Origin: Dryomyza anilis
Lineage: Eukaryota > Arthropoda > Insecta > Diptera > Dryomyzidae
Direction: 5' to 3'
Length of the DNA stretch: 64,000 bases
Assembly (NCBI GenBank): GCA_951804985.1
Contig: OX638130.1
Span: 130,523,593-130,587,592, forward strand
Shown here: in pieces, positions 34,860 to 47,991 of the stretch
Layout of the letters: each line of letters starts with the position of its first letter
How positions within the stretch are numbered: the stretch's first letter is position 1
Position numbers and translations under genes: made by a program
The notes under the pieces: model-generated
Told to the model about the DNA's origin: nothing
Seen by the model: only the letters and a program-made list of their open reading frames with translations
The model's database searches: none

Positions 34860-37800
34860 ATTCATAACTAAAATTACTAAACTAAAGTTCATAAATTTGC
34901 GATTACCGATCTCTTTGTCAAAATTGATCTTTTTACTTCTTATCTGAGTGAATGAAAACAATAAAAACAAAGAAAGAGAAATCAGTTTCATATTTTGGAA
35001 CCATTTGATTTAAAATTATTATTAAATTATCCCATTCAATTTCATTCAATTTCTTCACATTAAATTTTTCACATCCAATTTAAATCTAAATTCCTGAGCC
35101 TAACTTGAATCTGGATGTTTATTTGGTTAAGTCCTTTTTTAATATCATATTTTTGTCATTTTTTTGTTCTTCTTATTGTAGATGATTTATTTGTTCATTT
35201 ACATGTAGGATATTAGCAATTTTTTGTAAATGCCCTATTTTTATTTCAGATGTATGGAAAAATGCTTATGGTATTCTTTTCTTTCTATATCGGTGTTATC
35301 GATGGGACATTGGCCTTATTTAGTGAGAATTACTTATTTAAATAGATGTACTCATAATTTTCAAGAAATATTTAAAACAAAATCATTTAAATACTTGGTA
35401 CTGTTCTACAATTCAATTGTCTGCCTAAAAATAACAACGTGCAGAAACGTGTAAATGGTCAGTTTCCGTTTCACTTGATATTCATGGCAGAGCAGCAAGT
35501 GTTTGTAAATGCAGCGACATGTGTTGCGAGATCTCCCGACGTGCGCATTGTCCCATCGCTCATTAATGAGTCCATACTCTTGCTCACTGTATCCCATCCA
35601 CCACTCAATCCCTCACTCATACTGCTTTCTTTTGTCGTTCGTTGTCTTGCATTTTTAATTAATATTTAATGATTTTAACAATTTAGCACACATTGCGCTG
35701 CAGCCATTTGACTCCGGCTGCTGTTGGCGCTCCTTCGTGAGCTCTAATGTCACTGGCGCTCCATCGTCAACGCGTGTTGATGATGATAATGATGATGACA
35801 TGTGATGCATGTGTCGCAATATGTGTCTGTGACTGAGTACGAATCCAGTAGGAAATTCCGTATGCCGAAATCGTCAATTACAAAAATAAAAAAGATATCA
35901 TTGTGAGAAATATAGATATGTTTGTGCAGTGTGCTCGTTTGTTGTAACATTGGAGCCATTCGTTTTCCCGCTGGGTTGAGCCTTGAAACTTTTATGCAGG
36001 CGAGACTCTCACACATTGGCAGACTCGCGTGCACACGAACTCAAAATGAAAATTTTCTCTAATTAGATTTTTGCTGTTGGCAAATGAATGTCAAAGAAAT
36101 TAATGCAAATAAAGAAAACGTTGCGTTGCATTTTGCACCCAAGTGCGCTGCAATATGTTGTCAAAAAGGAAGGAGGGTGTCTGTTTGGGTGAATAAATTA
36201 CATATTACATATACCTAATTGCGTTAATGTGGAAGTGAAAATTATGTTCCGTACGCATTGGTGTTTTTCCGCGTTGTCGAATACTATTTACTCTTTAATT
36301 CGTACTTGTTAAAGAAGCTTAACAAGCTTAGCAATAACCTCCATTTACGATTATAATTTAATGGAAATTTAGATTACATCTACACACCAAAGAAAAAAAC
36401 ACAAATTTAAGTTAGACCCTGGTTTAGAATATGATATTGAAAATTTAATAATAATTCGGACATTTTGAATCAAAATGCTTATTTCGCATTAATAGTTCTA
36501 AATATATCCTATATGTTTAAACTATATGTTTAGACTATTTTGTGAATGAAACTGAGACACTCAAGATTTGGAAATACGGTGTAAAATGCTCAAATTAGAG
36601 GTACATTGTTTAGAGTGTAGTCGCGGTAACTGAAATTCGCATCTGTGCGAATCTCAGTTTAATGTACGGAAACTCTGAACCGGTGCGAATTTCCATTTAA
36701 TATGCCGAAACTCGCATCATTATTTATTTTGAAAAATTACATGCCAAAATAAAAAAAAAAAATAATAAATTGTATTAATTTTATTTCAAAACTATAATTT
36801 TTGAAAGTTGTAATAAAAAAATACCAAGCATCTAGAAGAAGAATGTGAATGTTCCGTCCAAGGGAACGTTATATGGAAGATCGATGAAAAAAAAAAAATC
36901 GATGAAATCGATGAAGCAGAAAAGTTTACCATCGATCCATTTTATATAACATAGCTATTATCTCTAAGAAGCTGCATCAAAGTTTCCAACCGAAAAATCA
37001 CTAAATCACACAGAATACACTCGTGCGACTTTTTCATAAAAAAGACCCATATTGAGAAAAATCACACAAAAATAACACAAAATCTCTCGGTGTGAAAAAT
37101 CTCACAAAAATCACACAAATCACGAATTCATGCAAATATCTCATGAGATACTCAAAATCACGCGCGACTCACAAATCCCACATCGTGTAAAAAATCACTA
37201 TTTTGAGATTTATCTCCCAAAGTTGGCAACGACGAGCTGCATTGATGGTGGTTGTCATTGACATCATTTCGAGTTTCTGAGTTCTATGTTTAAATTTTGA
37301 AAATTAAATTTTTAAAGCTTTTATTTTTATAATTTACAAATCAAATCACATTTGATTTGTAATGACAACAAATTAAAAAAGAACTTTTCCATTTCCACGT
37401 TACTTTGTGACGTGGGGAAAGGGACAGGTATATTTCAAAATTTTACTGCCACTCTACAAATGAACTAATTTAAAGTTTTTAGATAATGTATTGATAAAAA
37501 TATTGTTTACCATTCAAATTAGGCAAGAATATGGTCCATTTTGTAATTCTCTCAAAAACCCCTTCAAACCTCTCTACACGCAAATGCATCCCTGAATGCC
37601 TACATTTCATTAGTTCTCAATTCACACCTCACTGGCCTATTTTTCACTACACAATTTTTATCATTTCCCATTGTATTTCTTCGTATTTCACACGACACTC
37701 TCTAATTCCATTCACATCACTCTTCGTTTATACTTCGAATTACCTGTCTGCACTTTTATTCTTTGTGCTCATAATTGCTCTCACACTTTGTTTTTTATCT

Positions 37801-39216
37801 ATTTTCTAATTTTCAGTGTCACCTTCGCATAAACATGTCAGCAAAGTTCTTGTTGCGCTCGTTTTTAATTTCCTTTTTTCGAAATTGGATTCTTGAGCTC
37901 TCAAGCACCTCGTGCAGGCGCCCCGCAGAGTCGTCCATTCGTCCTGCAGCCACACAAGAGTCTGGCCATAAAAAATGCTTGCTGCACGAAAGCGCGTTGG
38001 TTAATGCCGCCTGCCGTGCCCGCCGAACGAACACTCGCTACGTGCACATAAATTCCGGAAATTGTCTTCCGCGACGACCCGCACACATAGCCAAACCTCC
38101 CCCACCCCATACACCCCATAGCCCCACATCGCTTCACTCTGCCGGGTTCCTTATTCATTTTAACTGCGCTGTGCTACGCAAAAATATGGCTGCTAGTACC
38201 AATTTTTGCACAATTTTCTAATTAACTTTATGTGAATGTCACCAATACGACGAACGTTGCCAGTACACAAAAATTATTGCGTCCCATTAGCCAGCCGAAT
38301 TAAACATGAAGCCACGTTGTCAGTCCCCACGCATGCATTTCGAGGGAGCAAATAAAACGAGAATTACAGCTAAATTCTACTCCATTTGAGTCGTACAGAG
38401 TTAAATGGCCAACCTCATCTCGCATACGATACGAATTATGCGTACAGACCGGGGACTTGAATTTTATGCGCAATTTTGACGTAGTTATTTACTTGTCTTT
38501 AAATGCTTAAATATGTGGAGCTCTGTGCATGTGGACATAAATGGTAGTACTTGAAAAAAACGAATATTCTAGGAGATGCATTATTTCAAGACGATTATCT
38601 GTACGGTATGATTAATGACTGCTACTTAAGAGAATTATTTCGAAAACACAGATATATGATATTTCAAAGATTGATTTATTATGCGACCAGGGACCTACTA
38701 ATTCTCATTTGAGAAATCTAACTTCTGATTATTTTGTTTGTTTAAATACGTTTTATTCAATTTATTCTGACCATTGCTAAATGAAAATATTGACACGATA
38801 GTTGTTGCTTTTTAAAATTTCAGAGTCACATGGAAATAATTCGGTGGAACTCAATAATTGAGTCCCACAGATTGAAGTAGAGAGATCGTGTATTTTTCTC
38901 AGACTGTTTCGTACAAATTTAGATGCAAATCTAGACTATGCACAATTAGAAATAGATAAAGTTGTACCTATACGACGTTATCCCCCGGCAGACAATGGCA
39001 AACTTCCGAGAATAAATCGTTGTCTCAAAAAAGCCTCTCATCCCGACAATAAACTGTGGGTTTCCAAGGAATCACAGGTCACTGTATCTAATCAGGACAT
39101 ATGGAATCAGGAGGTACACTGATGAAGAAAATATTTGTATATACTTTTTCAAACCAACAACGCCTACCTCTGAGTGTTGCACACGGATAACTAAAGGGTA
39201 TACCGTTTCGATTTTA
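34860..39216. other. Long unique spacer, no gene supported
   Basis: Mixed AT-rich and moderately GC-rich DNA (35,480-36,150 and 37,820-38,480). A 7-bp stem hairpin 'attcgcatctgtgcgaat' is near 36,634. 'tcacacaaaaa'-type repeats cover about 37,000-37,150. Open frames at 37,775-38,221 and on its minus strand overlap each other and show no domain. The GC-rich parts could be regulatory DNA of a neighbouring gene, but nothing in the sequence alone proves that. Confidence 0.45.
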
Positions 39217-39224
39217 GTGAAGGG

Positions 39225-39851
39225 TAGAGATGGGCGCGTGCCTTTTTTTATGGCATGGGCACGGCGATAGGTGACACGCACGAGCACAAGCCCAATGACT
39301 AAATTTAAAGGCGCGCACGAGAAGCACGATATATCACGGGATAAAAACCCTCGTTAGAAGATTTAAAAAATAGGGGTTCCGGTTACAACCAAAAAAATTA
39401 TATTGTTTCCGAGTCCGGTTCCACACATTTTTTAAATCGGTACCTGTTCTTTATGGTCCCTTATTATATATAATTAAAAAAATAACTTTGATACTGTTTT
39501 ATTCTCTGAATCTGAACCTCTCCGGAATCAGAACCTGTCGGCGACCGCAAAGAACCGGAATAAGAACCGTTTCGATTTTTGCAACCGGAATCGTTATTAA
39601 AAAATGTGTATATACGACACTTTCTACTGTGGTTTTAACCCTTTTTCGAGAGTAACTTACTGACGGCTCTATTTTAACAGTAGAAAGTATCGAAAAACAG
39701 CCCCAAATGACAGTATATTTCTGTGTGTGTAAAAAAAAATCTTTAATGGAGGCACGGACACGCATGGCACGACAACTCCTATCACGCACGGAGATTTGCA
39801 CGCACGAACTCGGGCGTGACACGAAAAAAGCACGGCACGCAACCATCTCTA
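39225..39851. mobile_element. 627-bp hAT-like non-autonomous element ('gaaccggaaccg' family)
   Basis: The left end 'tagagatgggcgcgtgcc' and the right end 'ggcacgcaaccatctcta' are inverted repeats with two mismatches. The flanking 8-mers are 'gtgaaggg' (39,217-39,224) and 'gtgtaggg' (39,852-39,859), seven of eight identical. Ends of the type TAGAGATG and 8-bp duplications point to hAT. The inside has many 'cacg' and 'aaccgg' words and no coding sequence. A reverse-oriented relative is at 55,065-55,727. Confidence 0.85.
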
Positions 39852-39859
39852 GTGTAGGG

Positions 39860-41830
39860 TATGGAAGAAATCAGCTCAAATAAATATAAATAAATACAAA
39901 CGCGTATTATCTAAATTTGACGCTAGTTGTGACTATCGGAATCTGCTTTTTAGATTCGAGAACATCGACATCGAATTACCCTAAAACTGCTATAAAATCG
40001 TAAAATGGATAATAAAGTTGAATATTTGTTGTAATGTGTAATAAGCTGTTGAACTAAATTTGTTTTGAAGATCAAGAAATAGTCTTTGAAAGATCTAAAA
40101 CATTTGTCCGGATAGACAATACTGGATAAATTGAAAAGATAATTTGTAATATGTTTAATATCAATTTGGAACTTGTTTGTTTTTCTTGTTTGTTTATTTC
40201 CGTGATATCTTCCTGGGATGATATGTTTTTTTTTTTTTTTGCACGCAACTGAACAACATTTAAATCATCATAAATTCCAAGCTCTACGTCGACTTCCAAC
40301 GTCATCGTAAATAATTCAGCCAGCACACATTCATCAGAAAAACCATTACAAATTAAGTATTTGTTGTCGCTGCCAAATTGCTTGCAATACAAATAAGATC
40401 AAAACATATAAATTTATTTTGGAAACCTTGGCCAATTTTTCAGAAGCTACCGACCAGTCACCCGCCCGCCTGCTGACCACTAACCGCTTCGCAGGACTGG
40501 ATAACACAAAGCAACCGTTTGAAGTTCATGCTCAAGTCCTCCGCCCATGTCACCATGCCATGCCATGCTGCTGCTAGTCTCGTCTCGTGCCATCTACCAT
40601 TTGTAATCCTTGAATGATGACCGTCGGTACAAATACAACTCGTCGGACGGACGACCTGTACAAAATCGCTGCCGCTTTATCAACCTGTTATGCTTGTTGT
40701 TGCTTTTTACAGTTACGTTGAACGCAGTGTTCGCAAACAATTGTTCATGGAAAATAATGATGTGGCAACGCTGGCACTGGCTACACCTTTGCCGCAAATA
40801 TATTTTCCAAATAATGCAGGGGATCAGGCAAACATGGAGCTCGGATGAGTCGATGATTGGCTGGGGACAACGACGTAGAAAACGATGTTCAGAAGAAGTC
40901 AAGAACTGAGTCAAAGTCAAAGTGGTTCAGTTCAATTGCTTCACACACAATTTTTCAGATAGAATGGTTCTCAAAGAAGAAGAAGGACGACCGCTCCCTG
41001 TTGGACTGACCAGCAGAGCATTAGACAGCAAATTGGAAGTAATTGAAAGCTTAACCAAGAGGTCATCAGCATCACTTACTTTTTTTATTGCTATACCTCT
41101 TTCATATACTTCCTTAATTTCAATTCGAAATAAATTTAAATATAGATTTCATTTTTTTTAATATCTATATATTATTTTTAATATCTATATATTTATTAAA
41201 AAATCTCATTTCAATTTGATAAATCACAAAAAAAAATAATTTATGAATTTCATTTGATATGTAGTTTTTTGTTGTGTATTTAAAATCTGTTATTATTTTT
41301 AAATATGCCAAAAATGCTGCTTTTATTCCAATAATATAAAATTTTTGTTTATTTCACTGATTTAATAAATGCATTTTTAAATTAATATTGCAAAAATCTG
41401 AAAACGCATTCATTTTGCCGCATGAAAAACGATGAAATATTTAATAAAACCAACAAACAGTTGTACTTGGTGTGGTAAAAAGTGGCATTTTTTTTTAAGA
41501 AATTATATTAAATTCCATATGTGAATTATGACGACACGCAACGAGGATTGCGTTTTCAAACAGCAACCAATTGCTTCCAGCCATATAAAGGTAGCCGCCA
41601 AACTCATAAATTTTAATATTACAGCTATTTTCGATTTACGAAAAACATGCCTTCATTTGTATTAAGCAATTTTGCTGTAGTGTCAGTAGCAAATTTATTG
41701 AATTACAATTGTTAAATTAAATATATTAAACCAAACCAAATATAATACAAACCAAACCAAATAATTAAAAAAAAATATAAATTTTTGTATAATATTAAAC
41801 TTAACTCAATCCTATTCATACTATAATAGC
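39860..41830. other. Unique spacer with one doubtful small open frame
   Basis: The 40,440-41,070 stretch is richer in GC than its surroundings. An open frame at 40,610-40,909 (99 codons) has a hydrophobic segment, but I could not connect it to a family. From 41,150 on it is AT-rich and featureless. Confidence 0.45.
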
Positions 41831-42884
41831 CCAGATAGCAAACGTGCGTCGCATCAAAAAATCACGTCGCGAAGGCGCACATGCGATCAAAATAAACACA
41901 CAACGTGCGGGCGCACGGCATGAGTGCGTAGTGAGAGCTGTGTGCGAGCACACAAATATGAGTACGACATGAGTGCGCAGCACACAAAAATCACAAAACT
42001 TGCATTCGTGCGAGTATTGTACCTAATATAAATTGAAAGATAGTTTTTTCATTTTTTCCTTGATTTTAAAAACAATGAAATAAATAAAAACAGAATTTTC
42101 CTATTGTTCATCATGCGCGTTAGCTGTGCTTCATTTTGCAGATGAACCAACAAAATGTTCATGTAAGTTTGTTTATGTATTTATATTCATATATATCAGT
42201 GTTCGAAATGCTAAGCACTAGTGCTGAATTGTGCAAAGTTAGTTCACGCATCAACAAATGTGCGACAACATATTTTATGCAATTAAACAATTTTAGTTGC
42301 TTTTTTACCTTGACTTACGAGGATTGTTTTTCGTACTAAATTTTTATTGAGCCGCATGTTGTTTTAGTCGCACCCGTGCGAGCGATATGAGCCTATGAGT
42401 CTCATTTTATTGTATCACAATATGCGTGGTAAATTTTGATTGCACTCGTGTGACTATATTGAGCCTTAAATAAGGCGCATACTATTTTATTCAGCATTCG
42501 TGCGAGCTATATGAGGCGCATATGCGTTTCACACATTTTACTCGCACACGTGCGACTATATTGAGTCGCAAATGCGACGCACACTATTTTTTTCAGCAAT
42601 CGTGCGAGCAATATGAGTCTCATATGCGCCTTACACATTTTGCTCGCACTCGTGGACTATATTGATGCGCGTATGCGTCGCATACTTCTGATTTTTAAAA
42701 TTTTGTACGCACTCGTGCGACTATATTGATGTTCAAATGCGACTCACAAATGCCTCGCACTAGTGCGAGCGTATTGAGTCTCAATTGCGGACACACGATT
42801 GCTACTCTGTGCGCGCACGCATGTGACTTTTTTATCAGGCGTGCGCTCACAGTGCGGGCACAATGCGAGCATTTTGGTATCTGG
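41831..42884. mobile_element. Inverted-repeat element rich in 'cgtgcg' sub-repeats (about 1.05 kb)
   Basis: The ends 'ccagatagcaaacg' and 'cattttggtatctgg' are imperfect inverted repeats. From 42,360 to 42,780 there are tandem degenerate units of about 100 bp alternating 'ctcgcacacgtgcgactata' with 'caatcgtgcgagcaatatga'. 'cgtgcg'-like words occur in both orientations, so each half-unit can fold back. This CpG-rich block is conspicuous in a genome this AT-rich. No clear target duplication; not coding. Confidence 0.7.
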
Positions 42885-43169
42885 CAAATTCAACCCATAT
42901 AAGAATTAAAATTTATCATATTTATAACTCAAATTTAAACTCAGGCCGGTTAGTTCAGATGTGAAATTTTGAAGTAAAGACATTTTGTAAAATTATTTTG
43001 TAATAATTTATTTTATTTGAATACCCATATGAGTATGTGTACCATATTTCAATTTGGATTGAAAGCAAAAACATTGGTTTTATGACATTACCATAAAATA
43101 AAGCAAACTTCTATAGATTTCAGTGTTTAATGTGATTTATTTACACAAGCAGGCGATCTAACCTATTTT

Positions 43170-43345
43170 CAATATCAGATAGCGTAGATATACAAGTTAT
43201 CTAACTCCTGAGTTTAATTGATATAGCTCTTCTATTTTTTTTGTAATCATGATTTCAAAAGGCATAAATAATATAAATAACAGGCAGTCGGGAAGCGTTA
43301 AATCAACTCAGGTGACGTCGATCAGATATAGTATACATTAGGCCG
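43170..43345 (+). repeat. Diverged 3' fragment of the dispersed repeat
   Basis: 'agcgtagatatacaagttat', 'gatatagctcttct' and 'taaatcaactcaggtgacgt' match the 33,120-33,290 part of the copy at 32,680 with many changes. Confidence 0.6.
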
Positions 43346-45465
43346 GGTCGAAAAAAAATATTTTAAAGTCCGCCCCTAATATGAAAGCTTCCTCGTAAAA
43401 GTTTCAGAAACAAAAACATTTTTTGAAGCCCGCCAAGCCGTTTTGTATATCGTTGAAAAGGTCTCGACGGTTGATATATTTGACTCAAATGCTTAATTGA
43501 CCTTCGAGGTCACCTTTAACAAGTGACGTAAGTGTTTTCAGATATAATCTATCCATTCAGAGATTAATACAAACAAGGGCACAAATTCTCAATGTGTTAA
43601 AAATTTTGCATTCCTTTTTACGCGTATAATTCGTAGAAACTTTTTTGTATTACGCTAAAAGCCGTGTTCTGATTTTTCTTTTGTTTCACTGTTAACATAA
43701 TTGCCGATTTCCACACATATCTTAACACCTACGAAAAATTTTCTAAATTTGAACTTCTCAAAACAATGTCAACACCATACACATTCTGAGCAGCATATAA
43801 TTCTGGCAGCAACTTTCAAATTGTACAACACGATGAACACGACTGTGAACGTCATGTATTACTGTTGGCAGCACGTCCTGCGCACATCGTAGTCATCAGC
43901 AGGTGGCAGCACTAACGCACGGTGCATATTTTTTGTGTGTCGTAGAACGTTGTGCTTTCGACACTTTGAATTAAATGCGTGGCATGTCTGAGTCGCCATA
44001 CTGCGAACGCATGTCCTGGCAAAGGACATTGTTTAGAATTCAGTGTTGGTCGTTGGTGCACAGTAAAAGAATGAAGCCGTGAGTTCTGCAGAGACGGACA
44101 TTACATTCAACATACAAATGCATACAATGTCTTAATGTCTTGACTTTTTTTTATCATGCACATGGCATAATAATGCAGTCGTTTCCAAACACTACGCGAT
44201 ACATTAATGCCATATCGTGTAGTACTTGGCAGAGAAAAGTTATCTTGGCAAACGTACCTTAATTGGTAAAGTTACAAAACTATGAGATCCGCGCTTATTA
44301 GCAACAAATACGGCATGCCAAACACTGCGGGCCCTACAAAATGTTTACCACACACTTCGGGAAAGGAAAGGCCTACAAAAGACCAACTCTTTGAAGAACA
44401 CATGATGTGCCTGATGCGAAGTCATCGCTAATTTCTTCGCAACTCAATTAAAAAAGTTTCGCATAATTGCGATAAAATGTTGCTCGTCGCACTCACGTTA
44501 CGTTACATTACGTTACGTTACTCACTGGCATCATCACGTTACACAATTGCGCGCATCCTTCGTAAAAAAAAATTACAGGACCTGAGCAACGTAGAAACAA
44601 AATCAAATAATATTTTCCTTTATGAAATAAGCGTACAACAACTAGAAAAGTTAGTTATAATAACAAAGTATTTAGTCGAAAATATGTGGGTCAGCGTTCA
44701 TGGCCACAAATGCCGGGAAAAGAGGGCCGCGACACGCTATTCGAAGCACCAAACTGCGGGGGGGAGGGGCTCGACTATGCGTTACAGCGAAGACAGCAGG
44801 TTATTTAACTAATTTAGAGATGTGTGCGAACGCGTTGCGAGTGCAAATTCATCTCGGCGTGAAGCCAAGAAAACCCTGGGTTTATAGGTAAAGGAAACAC
44901 AATGTGTTCCAAAGTATCAACAACATTGCTGGAGCCAGAGACACACACACAAAAACAAAGTGCCAACCAGTAAATGGCAACAATGTTGAGCAACCTTCCA
45001 CCTACAACTTACTCAGCTCCACAACTACCACTTCTACTACTACTTGGCACTCGGTACTCAACGGCACGAAACTTAATTAGTTTTTGCAGCGCTCACATTG
45101 CGCCCGCAACCGCAACAATTCAAAGCGCATCCGGCAGCTCCAACCTCCCATAAACCTCCTACTCCGCTTCAATCTTGGCATGGCCTCCCGCTGGTAGTCG
45201 GCAGTCAACTCCTGCGACTAGTTATAACCACAGCAAATGTTGCCAGTTGACTCTTGAGAGGTGTGTCTGCTACCAGTCCTTCGCTGCATCGTCTGCCGCT
45301 GCTGCGTATCCTGCAATTGTGTTTTCTGAGTATCTGCTACACGGCGTAGGTGCAGCTTATTTTTGTATTTTCTCTTTCAATAAAAGTTGTAATTTTCACT
45401 TAAGTTAAAAATTTGATGTTGGTGCAGCTTTGACAAGTTTTTACTTTTATCATTTTAAACTACAC
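43346..45465. other. Unique spacer, no gene supported
   Basis: Contains an (acgtt)n-like microsatellite at about 44,497-44,521 and C/A-rich DNA near 45,000-45,200. Open frames are short and without domains. Confidence 0.5.
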
Positions 45466-45469
45466 CTGT

Positions 45470-45960
45470 GAGGTACAGGGTGTATTAAAATATTGTAACG
45501 CCCATTTGGAGGCATGTCCGGTATGGAAAAATATATATATTCTTGATCTGCATCATTATCCGAGTTCGTTTAGCCATGTCAGACTGTCTGTACGTAACCA
45601 TGGTAACTTGAAAACTACCGGTCATAATGCAATGAAATTTTGTTTCAATATGTTTTAGTCAAAAAATGGTTCTGATTTCGGAAATTGGCCAAATGGGTCG
45701 ATGGACATGCCCACCTCTCATATATACAACTAATATATAAATCTTTAGGAAACAATAACTCGAAAAGTATTCGAGATATACTTCTGAAAGTTAAATTACC
45801 TAAAAATATATGTTTCAAAAATGGGCGTGATCTGCCTACATTTTATTACTTTATTTACCGATTTTGCATTATGGACATTGAATTCGTATATAATTGAAAA
45901 CAAATATGTGAAATATTAACCTCACATATATTTATAAAATGGGTCCGTTTTCCTACATTT
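45470..45960 (-). mobile_element. Minus-strand copy of the dispersed repeat, 3' half
   Basis: On the plus strand it reads 'tgtgaggtacagggtgtatt', 'ggcatgtccggtatggaaaa', 'atatattcttgatctgcatc' and 'ccgagttcgtttagccatgt'. This is the reverse complement of the tail at 27,190-27,420. The head is absent. Confidence 0.75.
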
Positions 45961-46800
45961 GGACTATTTCTCAGATATATAACTTTTCAATTAAATCACT
46001 TAATAATTATGGGTATTTTGACTTAAATTATTTAATTCTGAGGATTTTACCATATCAAGAATTTAACAATTTAGTTATACTATTAATGTTCCCACATTAA
46101 TATTCCCTCCAAACGGGAAATGGCATCATTGACGATAAGGGCATCAATGCTCAATCGAGGACATTAGAAAAATTGTCATTGATGAATATGTCTACAACTA
46201 TTTCATTAAAGATGTCATACACCATATGTCTGTATAGATATGTCTAGGACATTATAAACACCTTGTCAATTAAGATATCATTAGTTTTCTAAAACATAAA
46301 TCTGAATATCCCATCAAATTGTGAAAGTTTTTTCACATATCGACGCCCCTTACGAAAACTATTATATATTTTTTCCCTTACGAAAATAAATAAGTTATTT
46401 TTTGAGGTTCAAAATAAAAGTATGTTATTGTTTTTGATGAGAAAAATAATACGTTTTATGGTTTTGCCAGGAACTCTATTATGTTTTTTATATTTCTGAG
46501 AATATGCATATGTATATCCGTATATCTACGAAAATAAAAATGATTCAAATTTTACGAAGAAGATTGGAATCTTTTGTTGAACATGAATAATGCATTTATG
46601 ATTGGGGCCTTCATATAAAACCTGTACATTTTACAGCATTTAATAAATATATGTAATCGTTTTGTAAAGACCACAGACCATTGGAAACTTATATCAGTCC
46701 TGAAATTAAACCTACATTTTATGTAACAGTCTAAATTTCTTAGGAGACAATATCAAATGACCTCGAAAATCCTAAAAATGGACATGTCCTACGGTCCTAA

Positions 46801-47090
46801 TTATAATTACAATAATACTAGTTTAGCGACAGTTCTGAAGAACCTAGGCTGAAGAGTTTCACCATTTAAACATTTTACATTTGTACTCAAATAGCGGAAC
46901 CAACAGTTTAACGCCGAATCATAACTTTTCATGGGTGATGTTTTTACTCTCGAAGGTCATCTACCAAGAGGTAGCGCGGTGAAGAAAAATATTTTATATT
47001 TATTTTTTTGATGTTGCCTTCGCTGGTGTTTGAACCAACGACGTTTCGGCTTGTATTCCAACACACTAATCTTCTGAGTCACCTACATAG
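46801..47090 (-). mobile_element. tRNA-derived SINE inside the left arm of the element
   Basis: Read on the minus strand: a tRNA-like head with 'gactcagaagattagtgtgt' and a B-box-like 'ggttcaaacacc'. The body has 'caccgcgctacctcttggta', 'aaactgttggttccg' and 'tttgagtacaaatgt'. It ends with 'ctaaactagtattattgtaa', a degenerate ATT tail. The order matches the SINE at 51,744-52,054 over its full length. Confidence 0.75.
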
Positions 47091-47167
47091 TATATGGTAA
47101 TGCATATTTTATATCATTATAGCGTAATAATTTTGAATTTTGTCAAACAAATTTTACAAATGACATA

Positions 47168-47991
47168 TCGACGCCCCTTACGAAAACTATTATATTTAAA
47201 TTGTCTTACGAAAAAAGTATATATCACTTTTAAACGAATACGATTTCATTTTTACTTAAATAACGAATATTAAATTGTTCTCAAAATTTTACAGAAAATT
47301 AGTACAACAAACAGTTTTCTGTGGAATATTATTATGTTTCAAATTTTTAGACGAAAATTGGAGTTTTTATTGAAATAGATTTTATTCAAAATCATATTGC
47401 GTTGTTTTTATGTTTTGATATATGTCATTTGTAAAATTTGGTTTACAAAATTCAAAATAATTACGCTGTAATGATATAAAATATGCATTACCATATACTA
47501 TGTAGGTGACTCAGAAGATTAGTTTTTTGGTTTACAAGCCGTAAAGTCGCTGGTTCAAACACCAGCGAATGCAACATCAAAAAAATAAATAGAAAAAAGT
47601 TATATTCACTGATCTACCTCTTGGTAGATAACCTTCAAGAGTAAAAACACCACCCATGAAAAGTTATGATACTGCGTTAAACTGTAGGTTCCGTCTGCGG
47701 TCATTATTAAACGATACATTTATTTATTACAGTGCTATAATATGTACAGGTTTTATATGAAGGCCCCAATCATAAATGCATTATTCATGTTCAACAAAAG
47801 ATTCCAAACTTCGTCGCAAAATTTGAATCATTTTTATATTCGTATATACACGGATATACATATGCATATTCTCGGAACGTATTATTTTTCTCATCAAAAA
47901 CAATAACATACTTTTATTGCGAACCTCAAATAATAACGTATTTATTTTCGTAAGGGAAAAAATATATAATAGTTTTCGTAAGGGGCGTCGA
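47168..47991 (-). mobile_element. Second copy of the same element, inserted in reverse orientation
   Basis: It has the same inverted ends (47,168 and 47,991) and TA flanks (47,166-47,167 and 47,992-47,993). Its left part (47,168-47,405) is complementary to 47,997-48,250. Its right part (47,420-47,991) is complementary to 46,340-47,160, apart from about 200 bp of the left arm (about 46,690-46,880) that it lacks. The insertion point is the ATAT at the boundary of the two host halves. Confidence 0.85.
47500..47700 (+). mobile_element. 3'-truncated SINE inside the inverted copy
   Basis: It has the same head ('gtaggtgactcagaagatta', 'ctggttcaaacaccagcg'), body ('gatctacctcttggtagata') and 'aaactgtaggttccg'. 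The last 100 bp or so of the SINE are missing. Its junction with the carrier ('gcattaccatatactat') is the same as in the left arm, so both derive from one insertion. Confidence 0.75.

Noticed and set aside
37775..38221. 148-codon open frame in a GC-richer stretch
   Set aside because: It overlaps two minus-strand frames of similar quality, is rich in H, R, S and P without a domain, and has no convincing splice sites.
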